Part shown: piece after piece, positions 50,443 to 63,651 of the stretch
How the letters are laid out: each line of letters opens with the position of its first letter
Position numbering within the stretch: position 1 is the stretch's first letter
Assembly (NCBI GenBank): GCA_040954595.2
Contig: CM082596.2
Location: 7,626,001 to 7,690,000 of the forward strand
Source of the DNA: Balanoglossus misakiensis
Taxonomy: Eukaryota > Hemichordata
Reading direction: 5' to 3'
DNA length: 64,000 bases
The notes under the pieces: generated by a model
The model's database searches: none
What the model was told of the DNA's origin: nothing
What the model saw: only the letters and a program-made list of their open reading frames with translations
Program-made: the position numbers and the translations under genes

Positions 50443-52264
50443 AATGTTGAAATGACGCGCGCGGTTGTGACGAGAATGAATAATGTATCTTTACTGAAAT
50501 GATTGCAACGTTGGTAAATGTCAAAGCCTAAAAGGCTGTAACTGCGTATTTTATTAATTCAACTTGCACCATGTAATAAGCACAATCCTACACTAAACAG
50601 AATTCCTTCTGTCAGTATCCAAGATACACATACAGGGCCACTTGCATGTATTTCGCGTCTCGTCCAATCAGATCGCTATATCTGCACCATTAATATACTG
50701 GTATAATATAGTACATGTATATTTCATTTAATTTAACAAACATAAAAACTTTGACTAGTGAATGTAAAAGCCTTTCTTTTAATACATTTATCAGAATGGC
50801 TTGGATAGCTAAATTTTGCAGTTTATCTGAAGGTCATTATGCCTGATGAGTTTTTTGTTATGCTTGTCTTATACATAATTAAAAGCAGGTCTGTTTTGGT
50901 CCTTTCATGGGAAGTTGTTTCTGAAGTCTTACTGAAAATAGGTGAACTGAAAATACAAAGGGCAATATTGAATCCCCTTAGGTCTCTTGTATGTTTACTC
51001 AGTGCAAAACACCATTTTCCATTGAAACACTTGTCAGTTTTACCATTGCTTTTGCTGATAAATAAGGCGTGCCTTAATTAAACTGGATTTGAAATATCGT
51101 ACTCTAAGTGTTAGCAATAATGACATTTGGCATTTAATTACTTGTGAGTCTTGCTGAAGTTTGCATATTCATAGTTCAGACGAAAAAACACACATTGAAG
51201 TGGACAATTTTTATGTAGCTATAAGGGAGATGACACACATATGCACAAGCTATCATTGAATGTCTTCCTAAACTGGGTTGGATGTGTTTTATAATATAAC
51301 AATCTTCATTTTATCAGGCTGGTAGAAACATTAACAATTAGGGCATGCTTAACTTAATTTTGAAATGTGACGCGAGTGGCATTGATTATTATTCTTGCCA
51401 ACATTTTGATTCATCATTTCTCCTGGTTCACATATTCAGTCTGTATAACGTAGATGAAATACTGACTGACAAAATTACCGCAGAATGGATATGTTGTTTT
51501 ATAATTGACTTGAATATATAATGTAATATTTTAGTGGCAGCAGTCAACAACAATGGAGTGCCCATGACTAAAGGTAGTGCCAAGATTTCCATGTTCAGCC
51601 ATATACTAATTTTATGTTTCGATAAAAACACTACTGAGGAGATTGAGCTAGTGATTTTTGATTTGCTGATTACTATGTAAACCAAGAGTATACCCTCTTT
51701 CACCACAATGGCTCAGTCCAAACCCATGGTTTAACATGGTAAGGTTCATTTTGGACTGGGAACTGGGGTGTAAGGGGGCAAGAGTGTAAACAGCAAAATA
51801 TGCTAATGTGATGAGTGGTGGACACTTTGTTTGAATTATACATTCACACAGATGATTATACTATCGTGGGTGACCAATGACGCAAAGATTTGACTTTTTC
51901 TCCTTGAAATTCACCAATGAAATCAAGAGCCGTCTTATTTGTGGTGATGTCAGCTAACTGATCAGCTATACAATGATTAAAATAATTATAAGCATATTCT
52001 CCATTATAGCTAATGTAAATGATTACCCTTTAATTCATCAGATGTTTTAGTGACCCCCCTCCCTCCCAGTGAAAATAAATATATATATCTATATATTTTT
52101 ATATTCGGAAAGATATATCACATGTGTGTATATTCCAAGGGGGAAATTTCATGTCATCATTTGAGGATGAGTGTCTGAACAAAAAACTTTCAATTTAAAA
52201 ACACTGTATGCCTATATTCAAGGAAAATAAAATTGTGTTCTCTTTTCTTCAACATGGTTTTGGC
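50443..52264. other. Intergenic, no gene recognised
   Basis: AT-rich DNA downstream of the orexin-like gene. A fragment of the 19027 palindrome family lies at about 50660-50720. No exon is supported. Confidence 0.35.
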
Positions 52265-55200
52265 TCAGTCTAAAACAAGGCTTTCAAGTTCCGATTTGCT
52301 GATCATGTCATCATCTGAAAGAGAGAGAGAAAAAAAAAATTACAAATATATGAGATGATTTTGTGTAAATTTGCCGGTTCACCAATGTTTATCAAACTCG
52401 CAGAAGATCATTAAAGGTATACGGTCACCTATGCAAATTTAGCTGCAGTTACCATGGCAAATTGCGATCTAGCCAATCATAGTTTTTCAGTGGGTGGCAC
52501 ACGCGAAAAAAAAGAGCGCCACCATATGATCTTTAGAACGCTATAATACACCATTTCAGCCATATATGCACGTATGTAAATTGGAGGTGACCGTTACCTT
52601 AAATTACGGGTATGACGAAAAGAATTCGGTTGTGCATTTTATTAGAGAGGATATAGAGACTAGCTGTGTTATAAATATTTGTCAAAACATTTCCTGTGTA
52701 CTAAACAGTTTCTGTTCTACTAATACCGGAAGTATGTAGCAATCGTACCATTACAAGAATCACAACAACCTGAAAAAGTATTCCCACACTCTCAAAGAAT
52801 TTAAAAAGTAGGGAACTACCCAGATGCAGTGTATGCTTATCACAGTATAATTAGAATGTTGAGAAAACACTGTTGTAATATTACCATTTTTCTTAAAAGT
52901 TTTTACAAATGGTGTCAAAAGAAAAACTATATCAAATGACATAAACACTGTCATCATGCTTGATTTTTTGATAGAGCTGCATATTCAGATATTTTCACCA
53001 CTATAGCTGCAATGGAGAGTGCAAGAAAAGTTCAATTTTAACCCTTGCCATTGGCAATGCAATATCAAATCCAATAACCTTACCATGTAATAACAGATTA
53101 CTGAGCATGAATCAAACTGATCATGAATAGTATATGTTTAACCTTAACGCAAGTTCTCAGACTACATACCTACTACAAAAGACCCAGATTAAAAGGTTAT
53201 TTTAAGCTACTGTTTGGGATGATTTTTCTGGGGAAAATGAACCTGATGACATTTTAAATTCATCTCCCTCACCATCACATTCTCATGTTTACACAGTATA
53301 TTTGCTTGACCTTATAACTTTAATATGGCATATTTTTTCTTGTATAAAGACTTTTTTTAATATTGAAAAGGACTTGTATACTTTAATTACTGGGTTATGT
53401 ATAATTTGTCACCTAAATGTTTGCAGATACAATGTATGCAGTGTTCCATCCAGTCCCCAAGTTGCTAGAATATTGGGGAGATTTCGCTCTGGCAAGGGGA
53501 ACTGTCTCAAACATGGGAGGGCCATCATTGACAAATTGCTAGGGGTTGCTAACATGTCAGGGGGTGTCAATACCCCATCCCTACCCCTGTCTTGATAAAA
53601 CATTGGATATGGAAAATGATTGCACAATGATCTGCTGAACAGTCACATGATTGAGATTGAGTTCATGGCTGAAGTAAAACATAAAAATAACACTTATAAT
53701 ATCCAAGGTGTGTGAATTTTGTCAACAGAGGAATCAGACAAGAAACATACAAATAACACATGCAAGCTCGTGAAAAGTGATGAACGAGTCGACATTTGCA
53801 ATGGAAAGCACTGCTTTATTACATTGTAAATGTCTTCTGACTTAGACAGACAGTTCATCATGGATCCCAGAGTCTGTGGTTTATCGCGGTTTATCTTCAT
53901 ATTGTAAGAAATATATCGCAAGCGGAAACTTCTCCTCAGGGATGTACGACAAATGATGTGAGACTGGCTTAAACCACTACACTCCTTTCTTGAACTCTTA
54001 AAAGGTCAAACGGATTTCGCAGGGCCCCTCGCCGTCATTGAAATGACATTTTGCCGTACCATTGGAGACTTTAAAAGGTGTGTTTTTTCTTCAGATCCCG
54101 TAAAATTCTTGAGGGCAGAGACGCACTAATCCACCCCACAGGTACGGTGTTGTAAATGATTAAAATCTGTGTCCGTGCAACCCTGACTGGCCTTTCTTTA
54201 TACTTATGTGTCATCGTCCGTAGACAAAAACGAGTCGTTTGTAAAGAAGGTATGTGTATTGTGCAGATGATAATGATATCCAAAAGGCAACTCAAAACAA
54301 GAAAAAAATACTAGGATTGAAGAAAGTCTTGAAAACAGGACGAAGACACCGCTTGATGACATGTCCGTTTTATTATACCACAGAGGGCGCTGCTTTCCTC
54401 ACTTTCTTGAAATTATTCATTGTTTTTTCTTCCTGAAATTTTGGCCAGGTACAGTTTATTGTTGTTTTTAGCAGAACAAGTGTCGTCTGAGAATTTGTAA
54501 TTTTGTGACTTAGATGCAAAACTTCTGTGAGTCTACAAGATGTGAAAATAGAACCTTAAAGTGAAGGGGTCGTTGCGCTGCATTTGTTTGTTTATAAACA
54601 TCATTACAATTCATCCACAAAACCCTGAAATTAGATAATTCTTAGAATGAACAAAGCAGCCAACTGTAGCGTAGACTGGGCATGACGTACAGCAACTGAA
54701 GATTCTAGTAGGTCGTGGCGACTGCAGTGGGGTTTGCGCTGGTATGGGAGGACATATTCTCATCAAAGGAGACACCCACATGGCGCGACGACCCCTTCCC
54801 TTAAAGTATACTAATTACAGTATGTGAATGCACAAAGAATTGTGCCTTAATTCGTAATGCAACGACAAGAAGGCTTCACACAGTGTTAGAAAAGGCCATC
54901 TTTTCCTGATTCTGTTTCTTATAAAGATGTACGCCCGCAGTCTCTGAAATGTCATATGAAGCATTTGCGCAGACGCAGTACGTTGTCTGTGTAAAGTACA
55001 TCTGAAGCTACATAAGCGGCTATCGAATATCATGTTGTCATCTTTGCAAAGCCAAGGATCCCGTGATGTGTCCTCGGGATTCTTAAAAATGTTTATGCGT
55101 GTGTGTGTGCTTGTATATAGGACACCTTGTTTTCATGTATTCCTCCTCTCTAAATCAACTGCATGAATTATGACTCAGTTTAAATTTCTCTGCTAGGTTT

Positions 55201-56295
55201 GGTTGAGTGTCATTTGAAATCAGTATACCGGTACATATATACAATTAGATAAAACAAACAACACAAAGTAGATAAACTCTGTCGGTTACTGCAGGTCTAT
55301 CATGAAGGGTTGACTTGACATTTATAAATGAAGCTCACAATGGTATTTTTTTTTTAAAACAAAAGATGGAATAAATAAACACAAAGAAAGAAACAGTCAC
55401 CTGTAGCTATACCTACCATTTAAATCAATGGCTTTAACGATTTTCCTGATCAAACTCGGTGAATTCTGGATGATTTCCACGATTTCTTCACTTGAGAGAA
55501 CATTTCTGTGATTGGAAAAAGAGGAACGATGACAGGTATATCAACCAACGTGTCAGTCATGAAAGGGTGGTTTTAAACTCACATGGTGGCAAACAGTTAT
55601 ATATATAGTGAGGGAATTGCGAGGCCTTCATATAATAACACTTTCCTCATTCAATTCGGGAACAGTAAACAGTGCTTAGTCACATGTCACTGTTAATCTC
55701 GCACTGGTATTTACTTCATGCTAGGGGGTCAAATCACATTATAATAATTGCATTCTGGGTAAAAGGTGGACAACTCAGTTTTAAGACCTTGAATTAATAA
55801 TATGTTAACTGTATTTCATGACTTCCTCTGATCAACAATTTCAGTCTTTGTAGTAAGAACTTTTTTAACATTTTATTTTTTCTTTCTCTAGTTTTTAGAA
55901 TGACCGGCAGTATCACTTTGGCTTATGAAGTTCCATTGCATATAAACATGGCGAAAATTGGCCATCTTAACATTGTGTTGACCATATGAGAATTTCGTTA
56001 CTCGCCTAGGTAGCAAAAACCTATTTAAGGTAGTGAAAATTTCAACCTACTTGTTTTCGCTCGTGGGTTTTTCATACGCCGTGAGTTCCTGTGTTTTTGA
56101 GATGGGTATATAATTTCTTTTGCCAGCTGTGAGGATATTTTTGGTCGGGTTGTCACAGATGAGACTCTGGAATGGACAGCGGCAATTTTTGGGTATTTTA
56201 CATCCGATGTTATGACAACAGGCTGGCTGGGCTGAAGTGTCGGTCAAGAGTACAGCTACCAAAACCGTGGAAAATATAAGTACAGTGGGACGCAT
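52265..56295 (-). CDS. Secreted orexin-like neuropeptide precursor with a C-terminal EF-hand (three coding exons)
   Basis: A 127-residue precursor. Coding exons in sense order are 56295-56051, 55505-55417 and 52314-52265, with GT-AG borders and matching phase; an AG just upstream (56303-56304) implies a 5' UTR exon elsewhere. Residues 1-22 are a signal peptide (VLIFSTVLVAVLL, cleavage after TSA). The predicted mature peptide runs from Gln23 to Ala57. It begins QPACCHNIGC, has six cysteines (26, 27, 32, 38, 40, 47) and ends NILTA, followed by GKR, the amidation and dibasic cleavage signal. Vertebrate orexin-A likewise has an N-terminal pyroglutamate, CC-x4-C near the start and ILTL-amide before GKR. 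The remaining segment ends in one canonical EF-hand loop, DLNDDDMISKSE (109-120), after a helix. An EF-hand in such a precursor is unexpected. Exon joins are well supported; the orexin assignment is inference from motif layout. Confidence 0.75.
52413..52602. mobile_element. MITE, AAGGTAACGGTCACCT family, copy 1 (best preserved)
   Basis: Inverted ends AAGGTATACGGTCACCT and AGGTGACCGTTACCTT bound about 190 bp in an intron of the orexin-like gene. Just inside the left end is TATGCAAATTTAGC, containing the POU octamer ATGCAAAT. The middle includes TTACCATGG, AGCCAATCA and GTGGGTGGC. Two older copies are at 59589 and 60521. Confidence 0.75.
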
Positions 56296-56302
56296 TCTAT
56301 CT

Positions 56303-56425
56303 CTGCAAGAAATCAAAGGAAAATGACATCAATGTATATAATTCACATACAGTGTGGTGTGGTGTGATATATAGTCTGTATTGTTTTAGATATGAACAAG
56401 ATAACGTCCCCGATACCTATAATTA
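56303..56425. other. Upstream intron of the orexin-like gene
   Basis: Begins with the acceptor TTTGATTTCTTGCAG on the minus strand. The donor and 5' UTR exon upstream were not located. Confidence 0.4.
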
Positions 56426-56570
56426 GAGAATAATGAACGCCACAAAGACCCATAATGGACGAAAGCACACATTGTGCGTCATAATATACGAGGCGAAGCC
56501 GAGTATATTATCAAGCTAGCACAATGTGTGCTTGAGTCCATTATGGGTCTTTGGGGCGTTCATTATTCTC
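56426..56570. mobile_element. Fold-back element (145 bp)
   Basis: A near-perfect inverted repeat, with arms GAGAATAATGAACGCC and CCATAATGGAC-type sequence mirrored on the right (GTCCATTATGGGTCTTTG, GGCGTTCATTATTCTC). The centre is GAGGCGAAGCCGAG. A small non-autonomous fold-back transposon. Confidence 0.75.
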
Positions 56571-59500
56571 ATTATTTTATAGTTTTGTCAATGCCAGTGA
56601 ATTTGCAGACTTCAAAAAGTATAGGAGCGAACAATTCAGACTCGGACACGGAGATCGAGAACAGAGCAATGGCGTACGCGTAAACAAAAGGTCACCTGAT
56701 CGCGGTGTATCAGTGTACTGTACATTTCTAGTATCATATTCAAACATCAGGAAATAAATAATGAAGGTTTATTTACGCATGAAAAATTCATTTAAGGGTT
56801 CTGCTGAAATATATCTGAAAAAGTTTCGATTTTTGTGTAATCTTGGGGAGGACTCGGGGAATATTTGAATTCGTTTGCGTTCTGAGGAAAGTTCACGCAT
56901 ACGGGTGCTCGGAAGGTTGCAATACATAAACAAACTCGCCCTCGATCGACCCTCCGTACCGCGTAGACAACATGACAGTGACACTTGCGGCATAATTTTT
57001 TTTACGTATAGCTTCGTTGACAAGACTGCTTGGTACATGGTACACGGTATGTATGGTGAACGAATGTCAAATCCAGCATCATGGAGAGGTTTGCTTTACG
57101 TGCGTGAGCGAGCCATGTTGACTGCGCGTGATTCAAGAGCAGACGACATGTACTGCAGCCATAGGAAGAAAAAAATAAACAAAACGCCAGTCGAGGACAG
57201 ATTTGGAAATTAATAAATATCGCCGTATTTATTCTGTGTACGTTTACATTTCTTTTTTAGCCCTTAAAATGTTCGCATTGTTTGAAATCCTCCGTTATTC
57301 AGTCGGAAATTGTACACGTCCACTGGTTCTTGGGCGCGTCGCGCGTCCATCGAATAACACGATACATTATCAGTAATAATGTATAGCTATGACGTCACAA
57401 AATTCACTGGTATTGATAAAGCTATAATATAATCTAAGATAAACTTATATGGAAGAAACAATGAAGATGATTGTGAAGTAATAAGGGCAAGTTAGATAGA
57501 TCTATACCGGTAGATAGATAGATAGATTTTTCTCATAAGTTTATTGAGATAAGCATATATAGATCAAACGAACATTAGTCTTCTCTCGAACATTATGCGG
57601 TCTAGTATTCGTGCTTGACCCAGAATACAGCAGAGAAGCCATTGCATGCTACTGTCATACTCGGGGCAGGCGATATTTCTTACAAGTCGAGCTCTTCACT
57701 GTCACCCATCTATGGCTTCAGTGCCCTGAGCTTGCTTCATCTTTCAATGCATCGAGTGCTCTTGTTTGATACTTCACCCCACCAAACTGAATACATGCAC
57801 ATGAAGGATTTTTTAACATTTATAGCTCCTGCCAGAGACTATCACCGTATATGGACATACATGTGTTTGCCTCTGGCGTAAGTCACTTCAGACCTGACTG
57901 GGAGACGGCCTACATGCAAGGTCCAGGAAAAAATTGTATTTTCTGAGAATTATTTTATAACCGAAATGGAGAAAGCAGCCGATTGGTATGGCCATATTGC
58001 ATTGTCTTGTGAAATATAACTGGCACTAGGCATGGAAATGAGAGTTCCTTGTCCCCTGTACCTTGCTTTTGTTGTCTGTCCACTGTGACAGCCAAAAAAT
58101 TAAGTCTAATGATTCCAGACATGAAAACCGCTGAAATTAAAATGGCCGACAGGCAGCCATATTGGATCACATCGCAAGAACAAATTGACAAGTGTGTATG
58201 TGACAGAGCTTTGCCCCCCAGTGCCAGCTTCAGTGGAATCACCTCGGGCATATCTCAGCAAAAGTTACGAGAGAAACTAATGGCAAATATTCTTCGTCAA
58301 CTAGGAAACACATTTGATCCATTACGGTAACCGTAAAATGAAATAAAATGAAACGAAACAAAGCGTATGTGACGTCAGTCACATAACGATCGGAAGCGCC
58401 ATCGGTACAATGGCCCTCGTTTGCCAATATTAAAATAGGAACTTAGGAACTAATTAACCAGCAGTAAATTTATTATGGGCCAAATATTGCCCACAGGAGG
58501 GTAGCATCCTTTTTCTTTAACTCAATATAAGAAAATTATAATTTAATGTAATAATGGCTCTATAATGTGTACAAGTTACAACCCTGACTTAATTCAAATC
58601 AAGTAATTTTTTTTTACCCAAAATGCAATACAAGACAGATTGCAAAGGTAAAGATAGACTATATAGTCGTGACCATGCAACATTGCGGTGACACATCAAT
58701 AATGCATTAAAACCAAGATGGTATTTGAACTAAAATTGCCTTTTAAACGAGTGTACTGAGGAAAAGCCGACACGAATGCAAGAAAGCTATAGCCGTGTCC
58801 GTGACTTTCGTTCAAAAACAGTCCACACCACGTGTGTGAGTCACGTCCCAGTCGTCCTTGCATAAGTTTTTTTAAGCTACGAATTTGCGTGTCGTCTGAC
58901 TCGAGTCGGATGTAAACAAGGGCTCTACACATAATATGCCTCGTGCACTGACAGGTTTGCGGCATCGCGGAGTCGTGATCGAGGTATTTGCTTCAGTCTC
59001 CGTGTACTCTATATATACATGTCACATCTCGACTCTGATGGCCTTATCTGAGAATGCAATCACAGATCAGGTTAACCAGATAAGCAGCGGGCAAAGTACT
59101 AAAATTCAATTTGTTGAAAAGAATACAATATTGAATTACCGGTTTCAGATATACGCAAATAGACTGCTATTGAACGTACTTGTGCCGGCATTAATTATTT
59201 GTCACTGCTCTCGAAAATGTTTGTTCTAATCACAGGGATGTAGCGTGTCAATTGTCTCTTAAAATGATCCTGAAAAGAACATGTTTCTCAAATGTAAAAA
59301 CGAAATTTAGTATCATATCGCTTGCGAAGATTAAAAATAAACATTATTATTCGCCAAAAGATATCTAAAGGAAACAATTCTTTCGCCGTTCGTGATGCGG
59401 CTAGCTTTCAGATGGAGTTTACAACAGAGATCAGTTTTGAAAACTGAATCCGGATAGACATTGCATTTCATGCATGCCGGTTTCAACCTCATTCAATAAG

Positions 59501-59588
59501 TAAATTAAGTGGATATCGCGCATAACCAAATGACTGTGCACCCCGGATTTTATGGCGTCCGATAAACGTGGGTAGTGGGCGAATTTAA
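56571..59588. other. Intergenic, no gene recognised
   Basis: No exon with family resemblance and no RNA gene. The 5' UTR exon of the orexin-like gene may lie here. Confidence 0.35.
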
Positions 59589-59775
59589 AGAGGTCCGGTA
59601 ACCTATGCAAATTTAGCCACTGTTGTCATGGAAATTTGAGATCAAGCTAACGTAACCACAGATTTTCACGGGGTGACCATGTGAAAAAAGTGCGCCACCA
59701 AACAGTCATTCGTAGACTCAGACTTGGCCTTTTAACCGTATTTGTAAATTAAGGTTGATTCTATACCGTGAAGCC
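59589..59775. mobile_element. MITE, AAGGTAACGGTCACCT family, copy 2 (diverged)
   Basis: Recognised by GGTAACCTATGCAAATTTAGCC at the left, a CATGGAAATTTGAGATC segment, AAAGTGCGCCACCA and a decayed right end near TTGATTCTATACCGT. It keeps the ATGCAAAT octamer. Same order as the copy at 52413. Confidence 0.6.
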
Positions 59776-60520
59776 TAGTAAATTTAGCTCAGTTTTGCTT
59801 ATAATAATTGTGTCCTCATTTCTATTTTCCCTTTCCTCCGCACATTTAAAATGTGAAGGGTCGTCTTCTCTGTACATGCTGTGGTTCCCAAGTAATGCCC
59901 TATAGATTGGGCCGTAAACAGTCTTAATCTACACATAATATGTATTCATTTTCAAAACAGAAATCTCCCTCGAGAAAGAAACGCCCCTTCCCGGCTAGTT
60001 TCGGCTTTCACGTGGCGATTAAACCAAGTAAGTTCGCTCTACTTGCAAATCTAGGCCACTTTTGCGCACGAACGTTCGCCGGGCGCCTGCCTTGTACAAT
60101 TTTCCATCACAAGTGCTCAATAGACCAACTTTACGAGATCACGTGGACTACACAAGAACCACTTCAGTGAAACCTTTTCAGAAATTCTGGTATCCTGACT
60201 TGATCAAGAAAACAAGTTTGACATTCAAGTTCTCTATGATTGAGCAGGTCATTTAATCTTGGAAATGTTTTCTACTCACTTTACTTTAACAAGTTGTGAT
60301 ATAATTGGTGTCACGAAATGCGAGAAAGATACATGTGAATACAGAACGATATTAGAAAAAAAGCAGGGCATATCTATTTGGAAGGATGTCTGAAAATATG
60401 CGTGTATATAACATGAACAAGAACATTGTATCAGTAGTTATACGATAGAAAAAGTCTTTGAAAATGTCTAAGTTATAATGTGGATAAAAGCTTAGGCTCT
60501 GTGTTGTTACCAGTGTTATG
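59776..60520. other. Intergenic, no feature recognised
   Basis: Between two MITE copies; nothing supported. Confidence 0.35.
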
Positions 60521-60708
60521 GTAAAAGTATAGAGTCACCTGTACAAGTTTAGTCAGAGTTGCCATGGAATGTTGATATCTAGCCAATCACAGATTTTATT
60601 GTGGGTGGCCACTCAAAAAAGGTGCGCTGCGATTTTGTCAGGCATGCCATATATAGGCATAAGTCTTAAATGTAAATTAGAATGTAAATTATTAGAGGCG
60701 ACTGTGTC
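60521..60708. mobile_element. MITE, AAGGTAACGGTCACCT family, copy 3 (diverged)
   Basis: Recognised by GAGTCACCTGTACAAGTTTAG, TTGCCATGGAA, TAGCCAATCACAGATTTT, GTGGGTGGCC and GGCGACTGTGTCC at the right end. The octamer is lost (TGTACAAG). Confidence 0.6.
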
Positions 60709-63440
60709 CGTGTAGAGAGCTTGGAAAGACCTCGTTTTCGATGAAACATGTTAATATTCAAACTGAAATATCAAGACCGGGTCTTAGCACACTCAAGTAT
60801 AAAGTTTCTATAAAATCTTCCAGAACTGTGACATCTAGGAATATTTTCCTGGGGCATTTTCTGTTTTTCCCGGAACTACAGGGTCACATAAAACGATCTG
60901 AAAACGAGCCGACATTAACGGAGCATCGCCTTGTTGCCATGGTGAGGCGAACAACTGTTGAAGAAACCACGCATCCAGGGAGAGGCCTTTCAGCCTGCGG
61001 GCTAGATGCTATCTGTGTACATCTATGCATTAGTCAGAATTGATATTCATTGTCGCATTTCTCTTTATATTAAAGGAATCTTCAGAAAAAAATCTATATC
61101 ATTATCCGTGGATAGATACACACTTTATGGAGTTAGCTAGATAACTAATGGTCTGTTCGGCAACCTTTGTTAACGCATCACCACGCTGCGCATGCAGTAT
61201 ACTGTCTTCATCACATCCGTGCCTATATGTACACAGTGACCTTTCCATGGAGATAGGCATCATGCTAACCAAACTATTTGTTCTAAGTTGTTTGAATCCC
61301 AAAATACAGAAGTTATAAACTTATTTCATGAACATTTTTGATAACTGTCGTGGACACTCGTAAACCAACTGCAGACTCTCCCTACATTTTTGTTCATTTA
61401 ACTCAGTTTTGTCAACAGTTGTCCATAAACCGCTACCCTTGTAGTTGTAGGCCTTATACTCCCACTCATTGCTGTCTTAATTCCACCTGATTCTGAAGCA
61501 AAGTTACATCACTGCGTAGGTGTTGCCACAGCCCCCCTCAAACAATACCAATTTTTGCAACGGTTTGAAGACTAGCGGAGACTCTCACGATATTAAGATG
61601 CTCATTTTCTCAGTTAGGAGCAGTTAAGAACCACGCGTACTGTTGCTGTTATGTTAAGCCTGTACTGACAAATCTATGCGCCATCTTCAACGAAAACACA
61701 TGCAACTTTGAAGCAACCTCTTATAGTTATATACACAAAAGCATTTCAAAGAATCTACTTGTACCTGAGAAACAGACATGGAAAAAGAAGCAAAACGATA
61801 CCGGTAAATACGATACTGATAAATCTCGTATTCAAGAACAAACTAACCACATACTTTAAACTACCGGTAACCAATCGTTGTTGGAATGAAAATGGACTGT
61901 CAAAAATGACAAAAACCTGTAAACGATTCAAGCGAATGTCAACTCACAGTTTACCACTCACAGCATTGGCCAGTTCACTTTTGGCTGGTGTGGTTGGTGT
62001 AGCGTCTTCCGTGGTAATGGGTTGCAATCCAGGAACGTGGGGGCAGTTACTCGCGCTGTACTCGGCGTGGGCAGGCGGGTGCGCACACTACGGTAAAATA
62101 CGGCTGATAACTGTGATTTGAACTCACGAGTCGGACATTGACTCTTCAACTGCGGACTCCCCTGGTCACTTATTCCCACTTTGCACCTTATTAATACTGT
62201 AAAACACCATTTCTACCATTTACACTTCAGAAAGAGATAAGGAAACTATATGCCACAGTTCGTATATTTAAAACTCCTAGGCTTTTTGAAATTACGATTT
62301 TATGCCCCTCCCCCGCCATTTGGAAAGAATCTGACTTCTTAATCCTTTGAATTTTAAGTCTCACTCTGGGGCGTCCAACCGCCTTAATTGTGCTTTGGCG
62401 TGTGATATAGAATACCACGCCTTCATCTTGGCCATCGGCTGAAACAAGAACGAGACACTGTGTTTGTTTTGCCTTGACAGTATACGATTGGAAGATTTGT
62501 TCCTGTGGAAATTCGCACATGTAATTTCCAGTGACTTTTTCTGACATTTCCGTGTATATAAAATACTCATAGGATAATATTAAGACTTGCCTCCAAACAA
62601 ATTTGATATTAACAGTATCGAGCAGATGTGTGCGATACAGGAAGTATTGAAGAAATGCCAATTTTGATGTTATTTCTTAGTTTTCAAGGCTCCTAAATAT
62701 TCTGTCAAGTAACATTCTGTCTCAAGGCTTGTGACTGTAGTTGGGATAAACATCAGAAGAAAACAGTTAAGTGTTACATAACTCGATTAGCAGATAATGC
62801 ATGGCAACCTAGGTACCGTTTGTGTGTGTTTGACAGCACATATACAGAATTTATCAGAAGAAATCATGGTATCATGTTTGATCAGTGCCATATATCTTTC
62901 TTTAGGGGCGTACAATGACATAATCCAATCTCGTTCAATCTGGATTTATTTAGGCCACGTCTCATCCTCGGAACATTTCAATTATTCACAATTTATTGTT
63001 CAGCCAAAGAATACCTATAAATTCTGATTGATAAGCATGAAGTATCCAAGGAATAATTTATAGATTATAATGCAACATAGTGTAGTTCAGGTTTCGTCAC
63101 CTTTTGAGCGACCTTAGGTAACAACTTCTGTCGTTAAAGAAGTTCTATATGGATTTCTTAATATACATCGATGGCTTAAGGGGACAGTAATACCGTACTT
63201 TCACTGACTCATTAAATGCTTGGGTTTTATGTTGGAGACATTAAAATGTGGAAATGGCACTTGCCATTTAAGAGTGAATCGACCAATTTTGGAGCAGTTC
63301 CTGGAAACGTTAAGGGAGGCAACTTGACAGAGAAATCTGCACTTTTTCATGTCGGTTGCATCCGGGAAAGCGAAGCGTGGGCGGCGTGTGCCCGAACTCG
63401 ATCCCGCCTACTTCGTAGAAAGACTGTCATTACCTAGATA
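60709..63440. other. Intergenic, no gene recognised
   Basis: Open frames of 60-144 codons occur on both strands, but none has a recognisable domain and the longest does not begin with ATG. No RNA gene seen. Confidence 0.35.
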
Positions 63441-63651
63441 TACTGTAAAACACTTTATTTTCACGAGCAATAAATTTTCGCGAAATACGCGAGAACCAAA
63501 ATAACGTGAAAATAAAAAGTCGCATAATTTTTTTTGAAGATAACGATGCAGTGAATGAAATAAGAGAACGCGAAAATTAATACTTGCAAAACAGTGGCCT
63601 CTCTAGATATCTCGAAAATTTTAACTCGCGAAAATAAAGTGTTTTACAGTA
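63441..63651. mobile_element. MITE with TACTGTAAAACACTTTATTT ends
   Basis: The inverted ends TACTGTAAAACACTTTATTT plus TCACGAGC (left) and its mirror CGCGAAAATAAAGTGTTTTA plus CAGTA (right) extend for about 40 bp with a few mismatches, through a TTTTCGCGAA-like inner segment. 211 bp, non-coding, with TA at both borders. Confidence 0.8.

Noticed and set aside
54078-54126. A possible plus-strand mini-exon (RKILEGRDALIHP) after TTTTTTCTTCAG
   Set aside because: No partner exon or family resemblance; it lies in an intron of the orexin-like gene on the opposite strand.
62227-62661. A minus-strand frame of 144 codons
   Set aside because: It begins with TTG rather than ATG, has no recognised domain, and no flanking splice signals tie it to a gene.
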